Assembly (NCBI RefSeq): GCF_905475465.1 | Contig: NC_062256.1 | Span: 4,907,662-4,971,661, forward strand | Source of the DNA: Pieris napi | Taxonomy: Eukaryota > Arthropoda > Insecta > Lepidoptera > Pieridae | Direction: 5' to 3' | DNA length: 64,000 nucleotides | Shown: piece by piece, positions 32,201 through 41,651 of the stretch | How the letters are laid out: the number at the start of each line of letters is the position of its first letter | Position numbering within the stretch: the first letter of the stretch is position 1 | Notes under the pieces: model-generated | Seen by the model: the letters and a program-made list of their open reading frames with translations, nothing else | The model's database searches: none | What the model was told of the DNA's origin: nothing | Position numbers and translations under genes: made by a program

Positions 32201-34412
32201 TAATTTCAACCATATGATTTAAATTTATATATTCGTTTATGACCTTGTGGTATTCTTCTTTAAGTTTCTGGTTTTTTAATAATTTTCTTTCTAATATTTC
32301 AAACCTCTTGGCAGCAATTTCTTTAAGATTTCCTTGCCTACATTGTGGATTTCCAGTCTTGAATGGTAGTTTAACCACAAATCTTCCTTCTTCATCTCTT
32401 ATAGTTGTACTGTCATAAAAATGTTCACAAAATTCCTCTTCTTTTGATAGTCTCTTCTCTATAGTATTTGGTTCATTCTCGATTTCCCAAAATTTCTTGA
32501 GCATCTCGTCATCTTTAAGTTGAACATGCAAACTTGCAACATTTGTGTCCGAAGAACCTGTTTCTTGAGGCAGCTTTCCTGATAGCACCCAACCTAGGCA
32601 TGTTCTCTGTGCTAGTAAGTTGCCCCTAGGATGTTTGATTATACCATCTAAAATAATGTTACTGTATACGTCTGCTCCCAAAAGAATGTCAATTTTTCCA
32701 GGTGTTTTGAAGGCTGAGTCAGCCAACTCTAAAGTTTCTAGGTCTGACCATTCAGGAGCACTAAGTTTAGTAGTAGGCAGAAGTGTTGTTACTGAACGCA
32801 ATACATATGCATTCACTCGTATTATTGTCTTAGGATCGTGGCGAGATTTCACCTTAAGTGAAACCATGTATTTGATTCTCATTTGCCCCTCTCCCACACC
32901 TGACACCCAACCACTTACTGATCGGCGCGTAAGATTAAGCAATTGTACTGTAGCTTCAGTTATAAACGATGCTTGCGACCCTTGGTCTAACAATGCTCTA
33001 ATAATATGTTTGCAACCATTCCTACTCTCTACTAATACCTCAGCAGTAGCTAATAGGACACTATTTTGACAATTTTCCTTGGAAAAGTTAGTTACAAAGT
33101 GTACATCGTTTGTTATAGTATTAAGCTTACCTTTAGTTTGCTCAGTCATGGTACCTGTCGACGTGGATTCCCCTTCACTCGTAGTCACCGTGTTTCGATC
33201 TCTCTCGTAGTGTAGCAATGAATGATGACGACGCCCACATTTTCTGCAACACGTTGGCTGGCGACATCTGATTACTGAATGTGATGGGGCAAGACAATTA
33301 AAACATAATTTATTCTGCTGGACGAACTCTTGCTTTTCTTTTGTAGACATGTCTACGAATTCTTTACAATAATATATGTAGTGTTCACCACTGCATAACA
33401 CACATTTGACTTCCTGCTTTTTCACATCATTGTGTATACCTGAATGAAAGGACTTAGGTTTAGCAATAGGTGTAGCAACAGGCTTAGGGTATGGTGATTT
33501 CACTCTGTGACTGTCTATCATTTCTAACGATCGAAATCTAGCTTCTAGAAAATCCCGCAGTTCTGCCCAAGTAGGTAATTCGGTATTACTCAAACTAAGT
33601 TGTTGTTCCCATCTCTTTATCGATTCATTGTCCATCTTTGATATTACTAAATAATTAATAATCATATCCCAAGTGTCGGTTTTCACACCGAGATTTTGCA
33701 ACGTTTTTAAGCATACCGACGTAGTGTCTACTAATTGTTTGATTGAACTCGATGTCTCCGTACTTATAACCTTCTGTGAAAATAATGTTCTTAAAATTGC
33801 ATAGCAATTCAACCGTTTATTATTATATCGTTTCACTAACTGGTTCCATGCCTCATCGTAGTTTGCGTCCGTAGTCGAAAAGTTGCGTATTAATAGTTCT
33901 GGGTCACCCGATAAATTACTTTTTAGATAATGTAGTTTTTGCACCGGCGTTAAAGACTTATTGTTATGAATCAAGGAGCAAAATAAGTCATAAAAAGTTG
34001 TCCATTCTTCATATTTACCTCCAAACTTCGGTATTTGTATTGACGGTAATTTAATATCATTTAATGACCTCTGTTCGTCGCCACCCGCTATTGAGGTATG
34101 TGATAAAGGAGACTGTTTGGTTAAGTTTTGAAAGTCCTCCTTCATAGTGGACTTGTACTGAATATATAGCTCATCAAAAATATCACTAAAGTTTCCTTTA
34201 AAATAGCTACTTTCCTTTTCTTCATCTTTAGATATTTTTAAAATTAAACTTTTGTGTCCTTCCTTAAAGTCCCGCCATAATTGTTCTAACACTTCTAATC
34301 GAGTTTCTATATATGATATTTTTATTCTGTCTTTCGGTGATTTCCTATAATTCTTTTCTGCACTTCTTAATGTCTCCAACAACTTAAATTGATACTCAAA
34401 AAGACCCTCCAT
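29202..34412 (-). CDS. gag-pol: BEL/Pao gag-pol polyprotein
   Basis: 1736 residues in one frame, full length for the family. Domains in order (approximate residues): an N-terminal helical region; DUF1759-type capsid (about 110-300, IPKFGGKYEEWTTFYDLF); CCHC-like knuckles (CVLCSGEHYIYYC about 334, CFNCLAPSHSVIRC about 370, CCRKCGRRHHSLLH); aspartic protease with ALLDQGSQASFI (about 476); reverse transcriptase with the YYVDDLM active site (about 887); a Peptidase_A17-type region; RNase H with HVFADASQTAYGAAVYM (about 1066); an HHCC zinc segment (HGGPQLMINYLRTKYWILRA); and integrase with VGVDYAGP (Asp, about 1439), YSDNGTNFVGA (Asp, about 1507) and FGGLWEAGVRS (Glu, about 1557). It is made and processed in the cytoplasm in virus-like particles. 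All catalytic motifs I can check are present and no stop or shift interrupts them, so it may be active. No envelope gene follows. Confidence 0.95.
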   Translation of the reverse strand: MEGLFEYQFKLLETLRSAEKNYRKSPKDRIKISYIETRLEVLEQLWRDFKEGHKSLILKISKDEEKESSYFKGNFSDIFDELYIQYKSTMKEDFQNLTKQSPLSHTSIAGGDEQRSLNDIKLPSIQIPKFGGKYEEWTTFYDLFCSLIHNNKSLTPVQKLHYLKSNLSGDPELLIRNFSTTDANYDEAWNQLVKRYNNKRLNCYAILRTLFSQKVISTETSSSIKQLVDTTSVCLKTLQNLGVKTDTWDMIINYLVISKMDNESIKRWEQQLSLSNTELPTWAELRDFLEARFRSLEMIDSHRVKSPYPKPVATPIAKPKSFHSGIHNDVKKQEVKCVLCSGEHYIYYCKEFVDMSTKEKQEFVQQNKLCFNCLAPSHSVIRCRQPTCCRKCGRRHHSLLHYERDRNTVTTSEGESTSTGTMTEQTKGKLNTITNDVHFVTNFSKENCQNSVLLATAEVLVESRNGCKHIIRALLDQGSQASFITEATVQLLNLTRRSVSGWVSGVGEGQMRIKYMVSLKVKSRHDPKTIIRVNAYVLRSVTTLLPTTKLSAPEWSDLETLELADSAFKTPGKIDILLGADVYSNIILDGIIKHPRGNLLAQRTCLGWVLSGKLPQETGSSDTNVASLHVQLKDDEMLKKFWEIENEPNTIEKRLSKEEEFCEHFYDSTTIRDEEGRFVVKLPFKTGNPQCRQGNLKEIAAKRFEILERKLLKNQKLKEEYHKVINEYINLNHMVEIIHAEIDSPTAVYLPHHAVLREDKETTKLRIVFDASCKGVNNVSLNDDLHIGPKLQQDLRHILVRWRLYKICLTADIIKMYRMVRVSEDDTNYQRVLWRFNPSEPIKHYKLLRLTFGTACAPYLAVKSLQRLADDEQSKFPVAAHITKRDYYVDDLMTSCETVADAINIYNDMSKLMNLGGFELQKWSSNSKNVLKYIGENKRDDHELPLKVNNLVKVLGVSWNRDIDKFEYTLNVPIVKEPITKRQILSEVAKLYDPLGWIAPVVVIAKLIIQKLWLTGLDWDSTITGDLLKEWLQFRENLIHIKCINIPRWLRYSSTSKAELHVFADASQTAYGAAVYMRVIEGNEVYVNLISAKTKVAPITKQISIPRLELCGAVLAAKLISEISQVLNISNEYLHAWTDSTIVLAWLRGGPSRWNTFVSNRVSDILNILNYEQWGHVTSEMNPADCASRGLQALDLSNHLLWWNGPAWLSLLDVNLSMVDIEDTQEEEKIKSLTALCTSEEEFIWSKFSNLNKLLRVISYCRRWLNLKSTKDKRRCYTSYISTKEINESLDICIKQVQGFEFKDEMKQLKTLGYVSKKSKLRSLTPIIDENGILRVSGRIQQSHVEYDTQHPIILPAKNYLSRLIIMDAHQKTMHGGPQLMINYLRTKYWILRAKDQTKKCYRECVTCIRYSKRKSSQLMGQLPEVRVTPNRPFKSVGVDYAGPINIRFSPGRGAKSFKGYICLFICMATRAIHLEAVTDMTSKAFIAAFRRFTARRGHCQDIYSDNGTNFVGAEKQLTTMFNSAKSSVPSEIAEMLTLERTTWHFIPPHAPNFGGLWEAGVRSTKTHLKKVIGDTTLTYEELTTMLTQIEACLNSRPLTVLSDNPNDPLPLTPGHFLIGEPVLNVADQSHAYVDISYRDRWRLTQKMVTDFWNRWSKEYLVILNNRYKWNVKNNLEPEIDDVAVIQEDNVPPGNWIMGRIVKKHIGPDNVTRVVSIKCRSGTLKRPVSKICILTK

Positions 34413-34690
34413 CGTACACTATGACTTTGAGCGTAGTTCGTAATTATCCGATTACTCAGACCCACTGAAAAAACTGAACACAGCCCAACGTAATAGTACT
34501 TCACAGTATGGTGTGTATATAACGTAATTTATTTCGTTTTTATAGGTTAATTTCACTTTTATAATGTTATTATAACACTGTAATGAAACACTGATCACAC
34601 AAAAATCCTTCCAACTATTCCTTATCGCTTAGGAATGTGAGCATCTATTGTTCTCACTGTTCGCCAACTATTGAACAATAGCGATGTTAT

Positions 34691-34709
34691 CCGGTTCGAT
34701 TTTGGACCA
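34691..34709 (-). other. BEL primer-binding site
   Basis: On plus, CCGGTTCGATTTTGGACCA looks like the last bases of a tRNA, with a TTCGA T-loop and a terminal CCA. The RNA strand therefore offers TGGTCCAAAATCGAACCGG for priming. Two bases separate it from the LTR. Which tRNA is used cannot be told without a tRNA set. Confidence 0.8.
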
Positions 34710-34711
34710 TA

Positions 34712-34856
34712 TGTTAAGGAGTTATAGTTGAGAATTGATCACTAATTGATTGAGGGTCTTGAAATTAAATAAACTGCAATAATAACACGTGCGAATCGTA
34801 TGACACTTTTATTTTAACTAAGTAAGAGTAGTGGACTGTATATACATATTTGGACA
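34712..34856 (-). repeat. BEL 5' LTR
   Basis: 145 bp, identical by eye to 28564-28708. Followed on the right by the AGAAG duplication at 34857-34861. Confidence 0.95.
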
Positions 34857-34861
34857 AGAAG

Positions 34862-35096
34862 GTTAGTTTAAAATAACAATCATAAAGATCTATTTGCTTC
34901 GTATGTTGACAGAATAAATTTCTGAAAACCGTTATATTTTAAGGTATACATTGAATTAAAGAATAGGTATACATTGGTGTTGGAAAAGCAATTAATCGTT
35001 TTTTAGTTACTCCAGTGGATGTTCAAAACTATATGGAATACATAATACGTTATTACAGATCCCTACATGTTTGCATCGAAACTAGATATAACTTAC
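34862..35096. other. P-gene intron 2, right part
   Basis: AT-rich sequence between the BEL insertion and the donor site of P exon 2 (GTAAGT on minus at 35096). No features seen. Confidence 0.4.
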
Positions 35097-35454
35097 ATTT
35101 GGTAATTTCAAAGTAGGTGTTGCTGATTCCTTTAATTTTCTTTTGTTGTTAGCCAGCAACAAGAAACATGACGTATCAAAATGATCGGAGCAAACTTTAC
35201 TTGTACGTTTGGGTAGCCATGTTCTGTGATTTTCACAAGCTTTTATCCATTGTTGTCGACGGATAGGGCCGAAACACATAAGCGCGTTGCGGCGCCGCGC
35301 CGCTGAAATCGGCAGTGCGCTATAGCGGTGCGGCGCCGCAACGCACGACGTGAATTCCAGCGTTATGACGTCATACTTGTTGACAAGGATGCAGTTTGTT
35401 TCTAACACTCTTGCAAACAACACGTGTCAACCGAGAAGCAGTTTTAAAATTAAA

Positions 35455-38263
35455 ATGTCTGACGTTGACGTCGATCTGTTTATATCTTCGGTTCAGGAAC
35501 ACCGTTGTTTGTGGGATACTAGTGACGAAACCTATAAAGACAAATTTATAAAACAAGAAGCATGGAAAAGCATTTGTGAGATCGTTTATGTTGATTACAA
35601 GGAAAAAAACTCAACCGAAAAATCAAAACTGGGTAAGTAGTAACATATAGTCTTAGGCAATGATATTTTAAACTAAAGATAAGTTATGTTCATAGTAATT
35701 TACGTTTTAAATCTGTTCCTGTGTTTAAATCATTACCTCCCAGCAATCCAAAACTGCACACATTTGCAAGTTTTACTGATAAGCAAACCAAAAGATATGA
35801 AATAAAACGCAATTGAAAGAGATAGCTATAATTTTAATGGTTGCACTTCAAACGTTTCTTGTGCATAGAGTAACATTTATAGTCGTAGAGTGGACACTTG
35901 ATTCAAAACTATTCAAAAGTACATAGATAAGAAATAAAACATCTTACAAAAGTAAATCACATTTAATATCATTGGTCTTAGGTTTACGCGATCACTATTC
36001 ACAATAAAACTACAATTTTTACTGTAGTAAAAACGTAAAAATCTGATCCGCGGTTTAAATTGTAGTTTAATGTAAGTAGCATGTATCTTTTTTTTTAATC
36101 ATATGAAATACACCATTTATTTTAATGCCCTATGCAAAAGATTTTCTCTAAGTTAAAATTATATTTTTTTCTCGCGCTCTTATTCAAAAAGGTAAACAAA
36201 TACTATAAATAAAACCAAATTGCCATTTAAATTGTTTATTCGCAGTTCACAACATGTTAAATAGTTTGAATCAAATGTATTAAGGTATTATTTGTATTTT
36301 GAACTGAGTAGGTATACGAACATTCATATTTTGTTTAATTGCCAACTTAGGGCGCCAACATCACTGGAAAAGTAATTACAAAAATCATTCCGTATTAGAT
36401 GTGGGCTTAAATTATTTTCATTTGCTGTGGGCAAATGCAACATTTGCAGATCAGAATCATCAAAGATAATGTCATCGGTCGCTTGTACTCCATCTCGATT
36501 CAAAACAAAGTTGTGCATTACACAACATGCCTTGATAATGTCTGTCGCAAATTCGTATTGCACATTCATAGATCGATGAAATATGCGCCATTTATTGGCT
36601 AGGATGCCAAAAGCGCACTCGACATATCTTCGGGCACGACTCAGTCGATAATTGTAAACTCTTTGTTGTACCGACAAATGTTTTCCTGAGTAAGGGCGCA
36701 TGACGTTATTCGAAATTGAGAATGCTTCATCTCCTACAAAAACAAATGGAGTTTCATTTTGAGAACCTGGTAAAGGCTTTGGTACAGGAATAGGTAATTT
36801 GCGTGTCATAATCAAATCATAAAGTTTAGAGTTCTGGAAAACGGTGGAGTCACTTTCCTTGCCATACGCTCCTATATCGACAAAAATGAATCTATATCTA
36901 GAATCTACAAGAGCTAATAAAACTATTGAATTATAGCCCTTATAATTGTAAAACAGTGATCCACTGTGCGCAGGACATGTAATACGGACATGTTTACCAT
37001 CAAGAGCTCCTATGCAGTTAGGAAAATTTGCTTTCTTGTCAAACTCAATAGCGACATCTTCTAGAACCTGTTTTGTTATAGGAGGTATATTTTGACTTGA
37101 TAGATGTTTCCATATGGCGCGACAAACTGTCCTTACAATTTTTGCTATTGTACTTGCTCCTCGGAAGTAATTCGTATGCATGGTTTTAAAGTCACTGCCG
37201 GTTGCTAGAAATCTAAAATGAAATAATAATTAGTAGGCAAATAATAAAATAATACAAATGTAGGTATAATCAAACTCAAACCGCGCAGGTAATAGTGTTG
37301 CTAAAGGAATAGATTTTCAAAGATAGACAGGTAGTTTTTCAAAGAAGTACTCAATAAATATTTTACATTATGGTTGTTCTAGGCAAAGTCAATCAGTTTT
37401 TAACTTGCCTAAGTCAAGAAAAAGCAGAAAATTATTCTTTTTCGGCGGCCAGCCATTTATATGAAATTGGATGGACCGAAAGTACTTATGAAAGTTATAT
37501 CAAATTTTATATGTAGTATAAATGGAATCTAGGGAATTTTAGTCTTTATTACTATTTTTCACTTGTGAAGTTTTTTGTTGCAGGTAATGATTTAGTCAAG
37601 AAGTGGAAGGCCATAAAAGATAATTTTGCTAAATATCAAAAAAAACTAAAAGATGCCAATCGATCAGGAGCTGGAGCTGCAAAAATTAAAGAATATCACT
37701 TGAATAAACAATTACAGTTTTTGAAAAAGGTTTCACAAAATGCAACTGATTCCAGTTTATGCGTAGCGGAAGGAGATATTGAGAATGAAATAACGGCATT
37801 GCCTCGTTATAAAAGTCAACCACGAAAACGAAAGGCAGATGATAAGGATGATATTGAAGAAGATTTATTGGCAATATTAAAAACACCGGAGAATAGACAT
37901 TTGCATTTTTTCAAGGGGATTTTACCATCTCTACAATCGTTAAATGAGAATCAAACATTGATATTTCAAAGTCGGGTGCTTCAAATATTAACCGACATTC
38001 TTCAACCTTCAATTCATCAAAATACACATCACGGCTATAATCAAGAATATCAGCATCAGGGTTACAATCAAGGATATTCAACTATGAGATACGATAATAC
38101 GGTTCAGAGTGGCTACCACACTTCTACTCCTGGAAGTTCGATTACTGAACAGAGGACTACCTCATCATCAAACCAACAACGTCCAATAAATTCACCATTT
38201 TTACTGGACGAAACGTCAGCTACTTCCTATGTTTCACAAGATGAGGAGTTTGATTTTTCTTAA
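35455..38263 (+). CDS. MADF-BESS-like accessory protein (Harbinger 2)
   Basis: Exon 1 35455-35632 and exon 2 37584-38263, phase 1 join across GT-AG (GGT glycine at the joint). This gives about 285 residues with no stop. The N-terminal MADF domain runs VDVDLFISSVQEHRCLWDTS, then YKDKFIKQEAWKSICEI and, in exon 2, LVKKWKAIKDNFAKYQKKLK. A basic segment (RKRKADD) and an acidic helix follow, then a region with FLKGILPSL-type BESS-like features (HFFKGILPSLQSLNENQTLI) and a Gln/Tyr/Ser-rich tail ending DEEFDFS. Known role in the family: DNA binding and nuclear import of the transposase. The 1951-bp intron contains exon 2 of the antisense transposase gene. The ATG at 35455 starts the domain. Confidence 0.85.
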
Positions 38264-38864
38264 ATTGATCATTACATTTTTTAAGGCCTATTAAAGTATT
38301 CTTAAAGTAAGAAAATTGTATAATGCAAAAAGCTTAATTTGATTCTGTCTTGTTTCATTTGAACCTGGCTTTGTACCACTAGGTACCCCCAAACCATGAA
38401 CACTAGTGATGCAAAATTTTTATCGACACCCCGCTAGTACCACAGGTGTATAAAGCCAGGGGTACAAATAAAACTAAACATTTGATTCCGAGTGCCATAA
38501 ACATCAATAAAAAAAAATAAGAAACCTATTTGTTTTACCTTAAAGTTAAGCCCAGCATTTCCAAAGCAGTAACTGGTTTTCTTCCTTTATTTTTTTTCTT
38601 CTGTATATATTTTGATAACTCGCTTAATAGCTCTTCAAATGATGATATACTCATTCTAAAGTAGGCAACAAATTTTTTTTCGTCTATCTTTAATGCTTCG
38701 TATTTTTTAGAAAAGAACTCGCCATTTGGATTCATACCCTTACTTAATGGATGTATCCAGTATCTTCTTTGCCGTATTTTTAAGATAGAATAATGTCTTC
38801 TTAATAACAAATAAGCAATAAGTTTATTACGATCCATCGCAGAGAGACGTCTATCCACACTCAA
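36324..38864 (-). CDS. Harbinger 2 transposase
   Basis: Exon 1 38864-38539 and exon 2 37212-36324, joined in phase 2 across GT-AG (AGA arginine), giving 404 residues. N-terminal: LIAYLLLRRHYSILKIRQRR, then the YWIHPL motif and RMSISSFEELLSEL. The DDE nuclease core follows: Asp in CIGALDGKHVRI, Asp in YGKESDSTVFQN, and Glu in RRYVECAFGILANKW, with a VGDEAFSISNNVMRPYSG loop between. All three catalytic residues are present and the frame is open, so it could be active. Its 1326-bp intron holds exon 2 of the MADF gene on the other strand. Very similar in layout to the gene at 52725-54997. Confidence 0.88.
38365..38460. repeat. Inverted repeat (hairpin) in transposase intron
   Basis: CCTGGCTTTGTACCACTAGG and, about 70 bp on, TACCACAGGTGTATAAAGCC are near reverse complements over about 28 bases (CCTGGCTTT-TAC-ACC/GGTA). 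It may be a short terminator-like or miniature-element structure between the MADF stop and the transposase exon 1 donor. Confidence 0.5.
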
Positions 38865-39010
38865 AAATCACGAGAAAATGGTTGCCCTACCATAATGCCC
38901 TGTTTCGCGACGCCGCAACGCGGCAACGCAACTGCCGATTTTGGCGTTGCGGCGCCGCAAAAATAAGCAGTTTGCGTTATGTGTTTCGGCCCATAGGGTC
39001 TTTTGAAAAT

Positions 39011-39557
39011 CTATAATAAAAATAAAACTGTTTTATTTCAAACTAAAAAAATGTATCCATAATTACATTATATTGTTCATTCGTTCAATAATTTATGCAT
39101 AAAAAAATAGTATGTGTCCCCTCTCTAAAATGACGTAAACCGGCGTTGGTGTGGCTAACTACCAACTTAGGAAAATAACCATTATTAGGATAAATTCATG
39201 TGATAAATTTTTATCATTTTTCACGTCCTTTCTTCATTAATTAAAGACATTAGTATAATAAGAAAATTTGAAGTGTCGGGTAAACCTTCAAAGTACTTGT
39301 GAGCGAATCCACGAACAGGACAACTAATCAATAGTTAAGCATATTTACTTAAGTCATTGAACAATATTATCGCTATGTAAGTACCATCTGTTAGTAAAAA
39401 AATTATGCAAATAAAAAAATAAGCCACAAAAAACGTCGTAGTGCGGAACTTTGCAATAAACTGGCAACATTGACTCGGCATTACTCGACAATGAATATTT
39501 ATTTGATTTTCACGTATTCTTATAATATACGATAATATTACTTAAGAAAATACTTAC
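39011..39557. other. P-gene intron 1
   Basis: AT-rich, bounded by donor GTAAGT at 39557 and acceptor AG at 39011-39012 (minus). Nothing else seen. Confidence 0.5.
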
Positions 39558-39784
39558 AGATGAAATGTCACGTTGTCTTTTTGTACACTCGATGTGTCAG
39601 ACCTTTTTTTACAGCCGAATACACTGCATCCAGTCATTTTTGTCGGAGCTCTTTACACTAACAAGCGTCATACCGGAATGGCGCAGAAGGGTCGAGAAAC
39701 AGTTTTATATAACGCGTATGTCCAGCGGGTTCGTACTTTGACAGAGGGGGACGCGCGTAAAGGAGACTCCTTTCTGGCTTAATA

Positions 39785-41412
39785 CTCAAAGATATATTGT
39801 ATAATCATTCTTGGTAGTAGCATGCACGTTTGAAACAATAAATGGTTCGAAGTTTAAAGGAGAGTTTGGAAAATAAGTATCTAAAGCTTCGGGTCTTATA
39901 AAAGATTGATTCGCACCTGTATCAATTAAAAATTTTAATGGTGGGAGATCTGGGTGAATTAGAACTTGAATAAATGGTAATTGTCTTTGATTTTGTATAT
40001 TTAACTCTATTCGGGGAAAACTATCTTTCGAACCTTTGGAAAATCCTGTTTGGGTTCTGGCACGTTGTTTTCAGAATTTATGGTTTCCGGTTGTTCAGTA
40101 AACTCCGTTTTATTATATTCGTCGGCTGTTGAACAGTCATATGGTAAGTAGTTACGGTCATATTGTTGAGTCGCTATAGAAAGAAGGGTCATTTAATTAT
40201 TGTAATGTTTAATGTTTGTTGTAATTCTTAGGGGGTGGATTACCATGAATCCTCCAGTCATGTCCAGTCTGAGTAGGTGGTAAAACTCGTGCAGCAGGGT
40301 GACTAATACCACTCATGGGTTGAGGGTAATTTTTCATAGGTATTGGTTGACGGGGTGGAATTCTAAATCCCGTAGACATATTCGACCTTGGCAAAGCTTT
40401 AAACATTTGTTGGGTCCTTGAAGGACCTTGCTGCTGGTACATGTGAGGCTTATATGAATTATTGTTAAAATGTTGACCATTATTTAATCTTGGCAAGTTA
40501 AAAGGTTTTTGATACTGTGGATTAATATCGTATCTATAAGGTTTTAGAGTAGGAGAGCTAGATATTTGAGGTGTAAAATTTTGTCTCTTCGTATTTTTGT
40601 AAGTAAATTATATTCATCTCGTCTTTTGCATATTGCAACGCCACTTCTAATGTTTCTGGTCTCATACATCGTATGCATGAGCCCAGAGGTTCCTCCAAAC
40701 CTTTTAGATACGTTTTTAACGCGAGGCTATTGTATAAATTACGTTTAGCCTGAATAGTGGTCTCAATTTTATCATGAACTTCTACATATGTAATGATTGT
40801 ACTCAATAAATTTTGTATACGCTCATAAAATATATGTGGGCTATCTGATCCTTGCGTTAATTGCGACAAATCAGTATAAAGAGTAGACTCATCTCTGTGA
40901 TCTGAGAAGCTATTAATTAGAGTGCTTCTTATGCCACTCCAATTTTGAGGGGCTCCATTTGTTGATAGGGCTCTGGCGGCGGCGCCAGTTATTTTATTAA
41001 TTATTCCATTAATGAATGCTAAATTTGTAACATCATTACCCGGACTTGGCTTGGCATAAGTGACTACTAAAGTGTCACACAAGTTCAAAAATCTAGTTAA
41101 AGTACACGCACTTCCGTCGAAGTTCGGCACAAATTTTAAAGCTCTTAAAATCTTATCTAATAATGCATCTTGTGCAATTGAAAAATTCTCAAGGGAAGTT
41201 TCGCGCTGCATGTTATCTTCTAAAATATCTTCTAAATAATCTAAATCTAAACGTCTATTGCGATCTCTCAGCTCGATGCGAGAGGCAACTCTTGGGGCTT
41301 CGATTCCCCGGTTTTTCCTAGGATGGAAAATTTTGGATGATTTGGGAACACAGGAATGTAACAACCAATCGTTAAGAAATGTGTAACTTACATATTTCGA
41401 CGATGGTGGCAC
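39785..41412 (-). pseudogene. gag: Gypsy/errantivirus gag and protease, broken
   Basis: 41412-40558 is a capsid frame (284 codons) with LDKILRALKFVPNFDGSA, then TLTRFLNLCDTLVVTYAKP and LTQGSDSPHIFYERIQNLL, typical of errantivirus-like gag. 40496-40209 is a Pro/Gln-rich segment in a shifted frame. 40192-40007 and then about 39985-39785 hold the protease with KFLIDTGANQSFI, the LIDTGA active site. Reverse transcriptase and integrase are missing, because the P-element gene begins immediately after. The primer-binding site and a 72-bp LTR-like repeat lie upstream at 41561-41651. Confidence 0.7.
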
Positions 41413-41560
41413 CTTTTGTCATCGATTTCTGGATGCGCCGTGTGTGGTCCGCTGTCCTCGGTTCTTGTGAATCGTCGATTGAAACTTGAAAGTCTATTAG
41501 TTCGCGTACTCTACGTAGGCGATCTACGGAGTATATTACTTAGTACGCGCACTGACTCGA

Positions 41561-41580
41561 CAATCATACCGACTGCGCCA
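41561..41580 (-). other. Primer-binding site of the gypsy copy
   Basis: On minus TGGCGCAGTCGGTATGATTG, complementary to a tRNA-Ser 3' end, directly next to the LTR-like repeat. It defines the LTR border at 41580/41581. Confidence 0.75.
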
Positions 41581-41651
41581 ATTAAGTGAGGGCCAGCGGC
41601 GAATCCCAAAAAAAACCAAAATGTGTTGAATTACTTTAATTAATTATTACT
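41580..41651 (-). repeat. 72-bp LTR-like repeat, right copy
   Basis: Same sequence as 26878-26949 with one difference (AATCCC versus AATACC). Its inner side carries the primer-binding site, so it behaves as the 5' LTR of the gypsy copy. Seventy-two bases is very short for an LTR. It may be an internally deleted one. Confidence 0.6.

Larger units (their letters stand above)
28564..34856 (-). mobile_element. Intact BEL/Pao LTR retrotransposon
   Basis: A complete element of 6293 bp: two 145-bp LTRs with TG...CA ends that look identical base for base, a 5-bp target duplication AGAAG (28559-28563 and 34857-34861), a primer-binding site two bases inside the 5' LTR (34709-34691), and one uninterrupted 1736-codon gag-pol frame. 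Identical LTRs point to a very recent insertion. It sits in an intron of the broken P-element gene. 28709-29201 is its AT-rich 3' untranslated region, with a purine-rich tract (GGTGGGCGGCA on minus) at the LTR border. 34413-34711 is the leader. Confidence 0.95.
35266..38992. mobile_element. PIF/Harbinger 2, complete, interlocked genes
   Basis: 3727 bp with ends GGGCCGAAACACATAAGCGC (left) and GGGCCGAAACACATAACGCA (right, reversed), and a perfect 3-bp duplication ATA (35263-35265 and 38993-38995). Subterminal regions on both sides carry repeated GTTGCGGCGCCGCA palindromic boxes, likely binding sites for the MADF protein or transposase. It carries a MADF gene (plus, two exons) and a transposase gene (minus, two exons), and each has one exon inside the other's intron. 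It is inserted in exon 2 of the P-element gene. 35633-36323 is intron of the MADF gene with no other content seen. Confidence 0.9.
26961..39637 (-). pseudogene. P-element (THAP-type) transposase gene, split by BEL and Harbinger 2
   Basis: Three exons on minus. Exon 1 (39637-39558) starts MTGCSVFGCKKRSD, the first zinc ligands of a THAP domain. Exon 2 (39010-38993 plus 35262-35097) gives FSKDPIRRQQWIKACENHRT and SKVCSDHFDTSCF, completing the THAP domain. It is cut by Harbinger 2 with TSD ATA, and the frame is restored when that element is removed. Exon 3 (27894-26961) has a leucine-zipper-like coiled coil (NKQIKRLQSKTRYLKKKVAS), then the P transposase core: YYSPKAYRYVRKTF, LIMDEMKKKE (first catalytic Asp) and a VDYGFDFI block, ending at IKALTCDG. 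The remaining half (GTP-binding region, later DDE residues) is lost at 26960. BEL lies in the intron between exons 2 and 3. Confidence 0.75.

Noticed and set aside
29215..33069. Plus-strand open frames of 70-149 codons across the BEL polyprotein
   Set aside because: They are antisense shadows of the 1736-codon minus-strand frame and have no family motifs.
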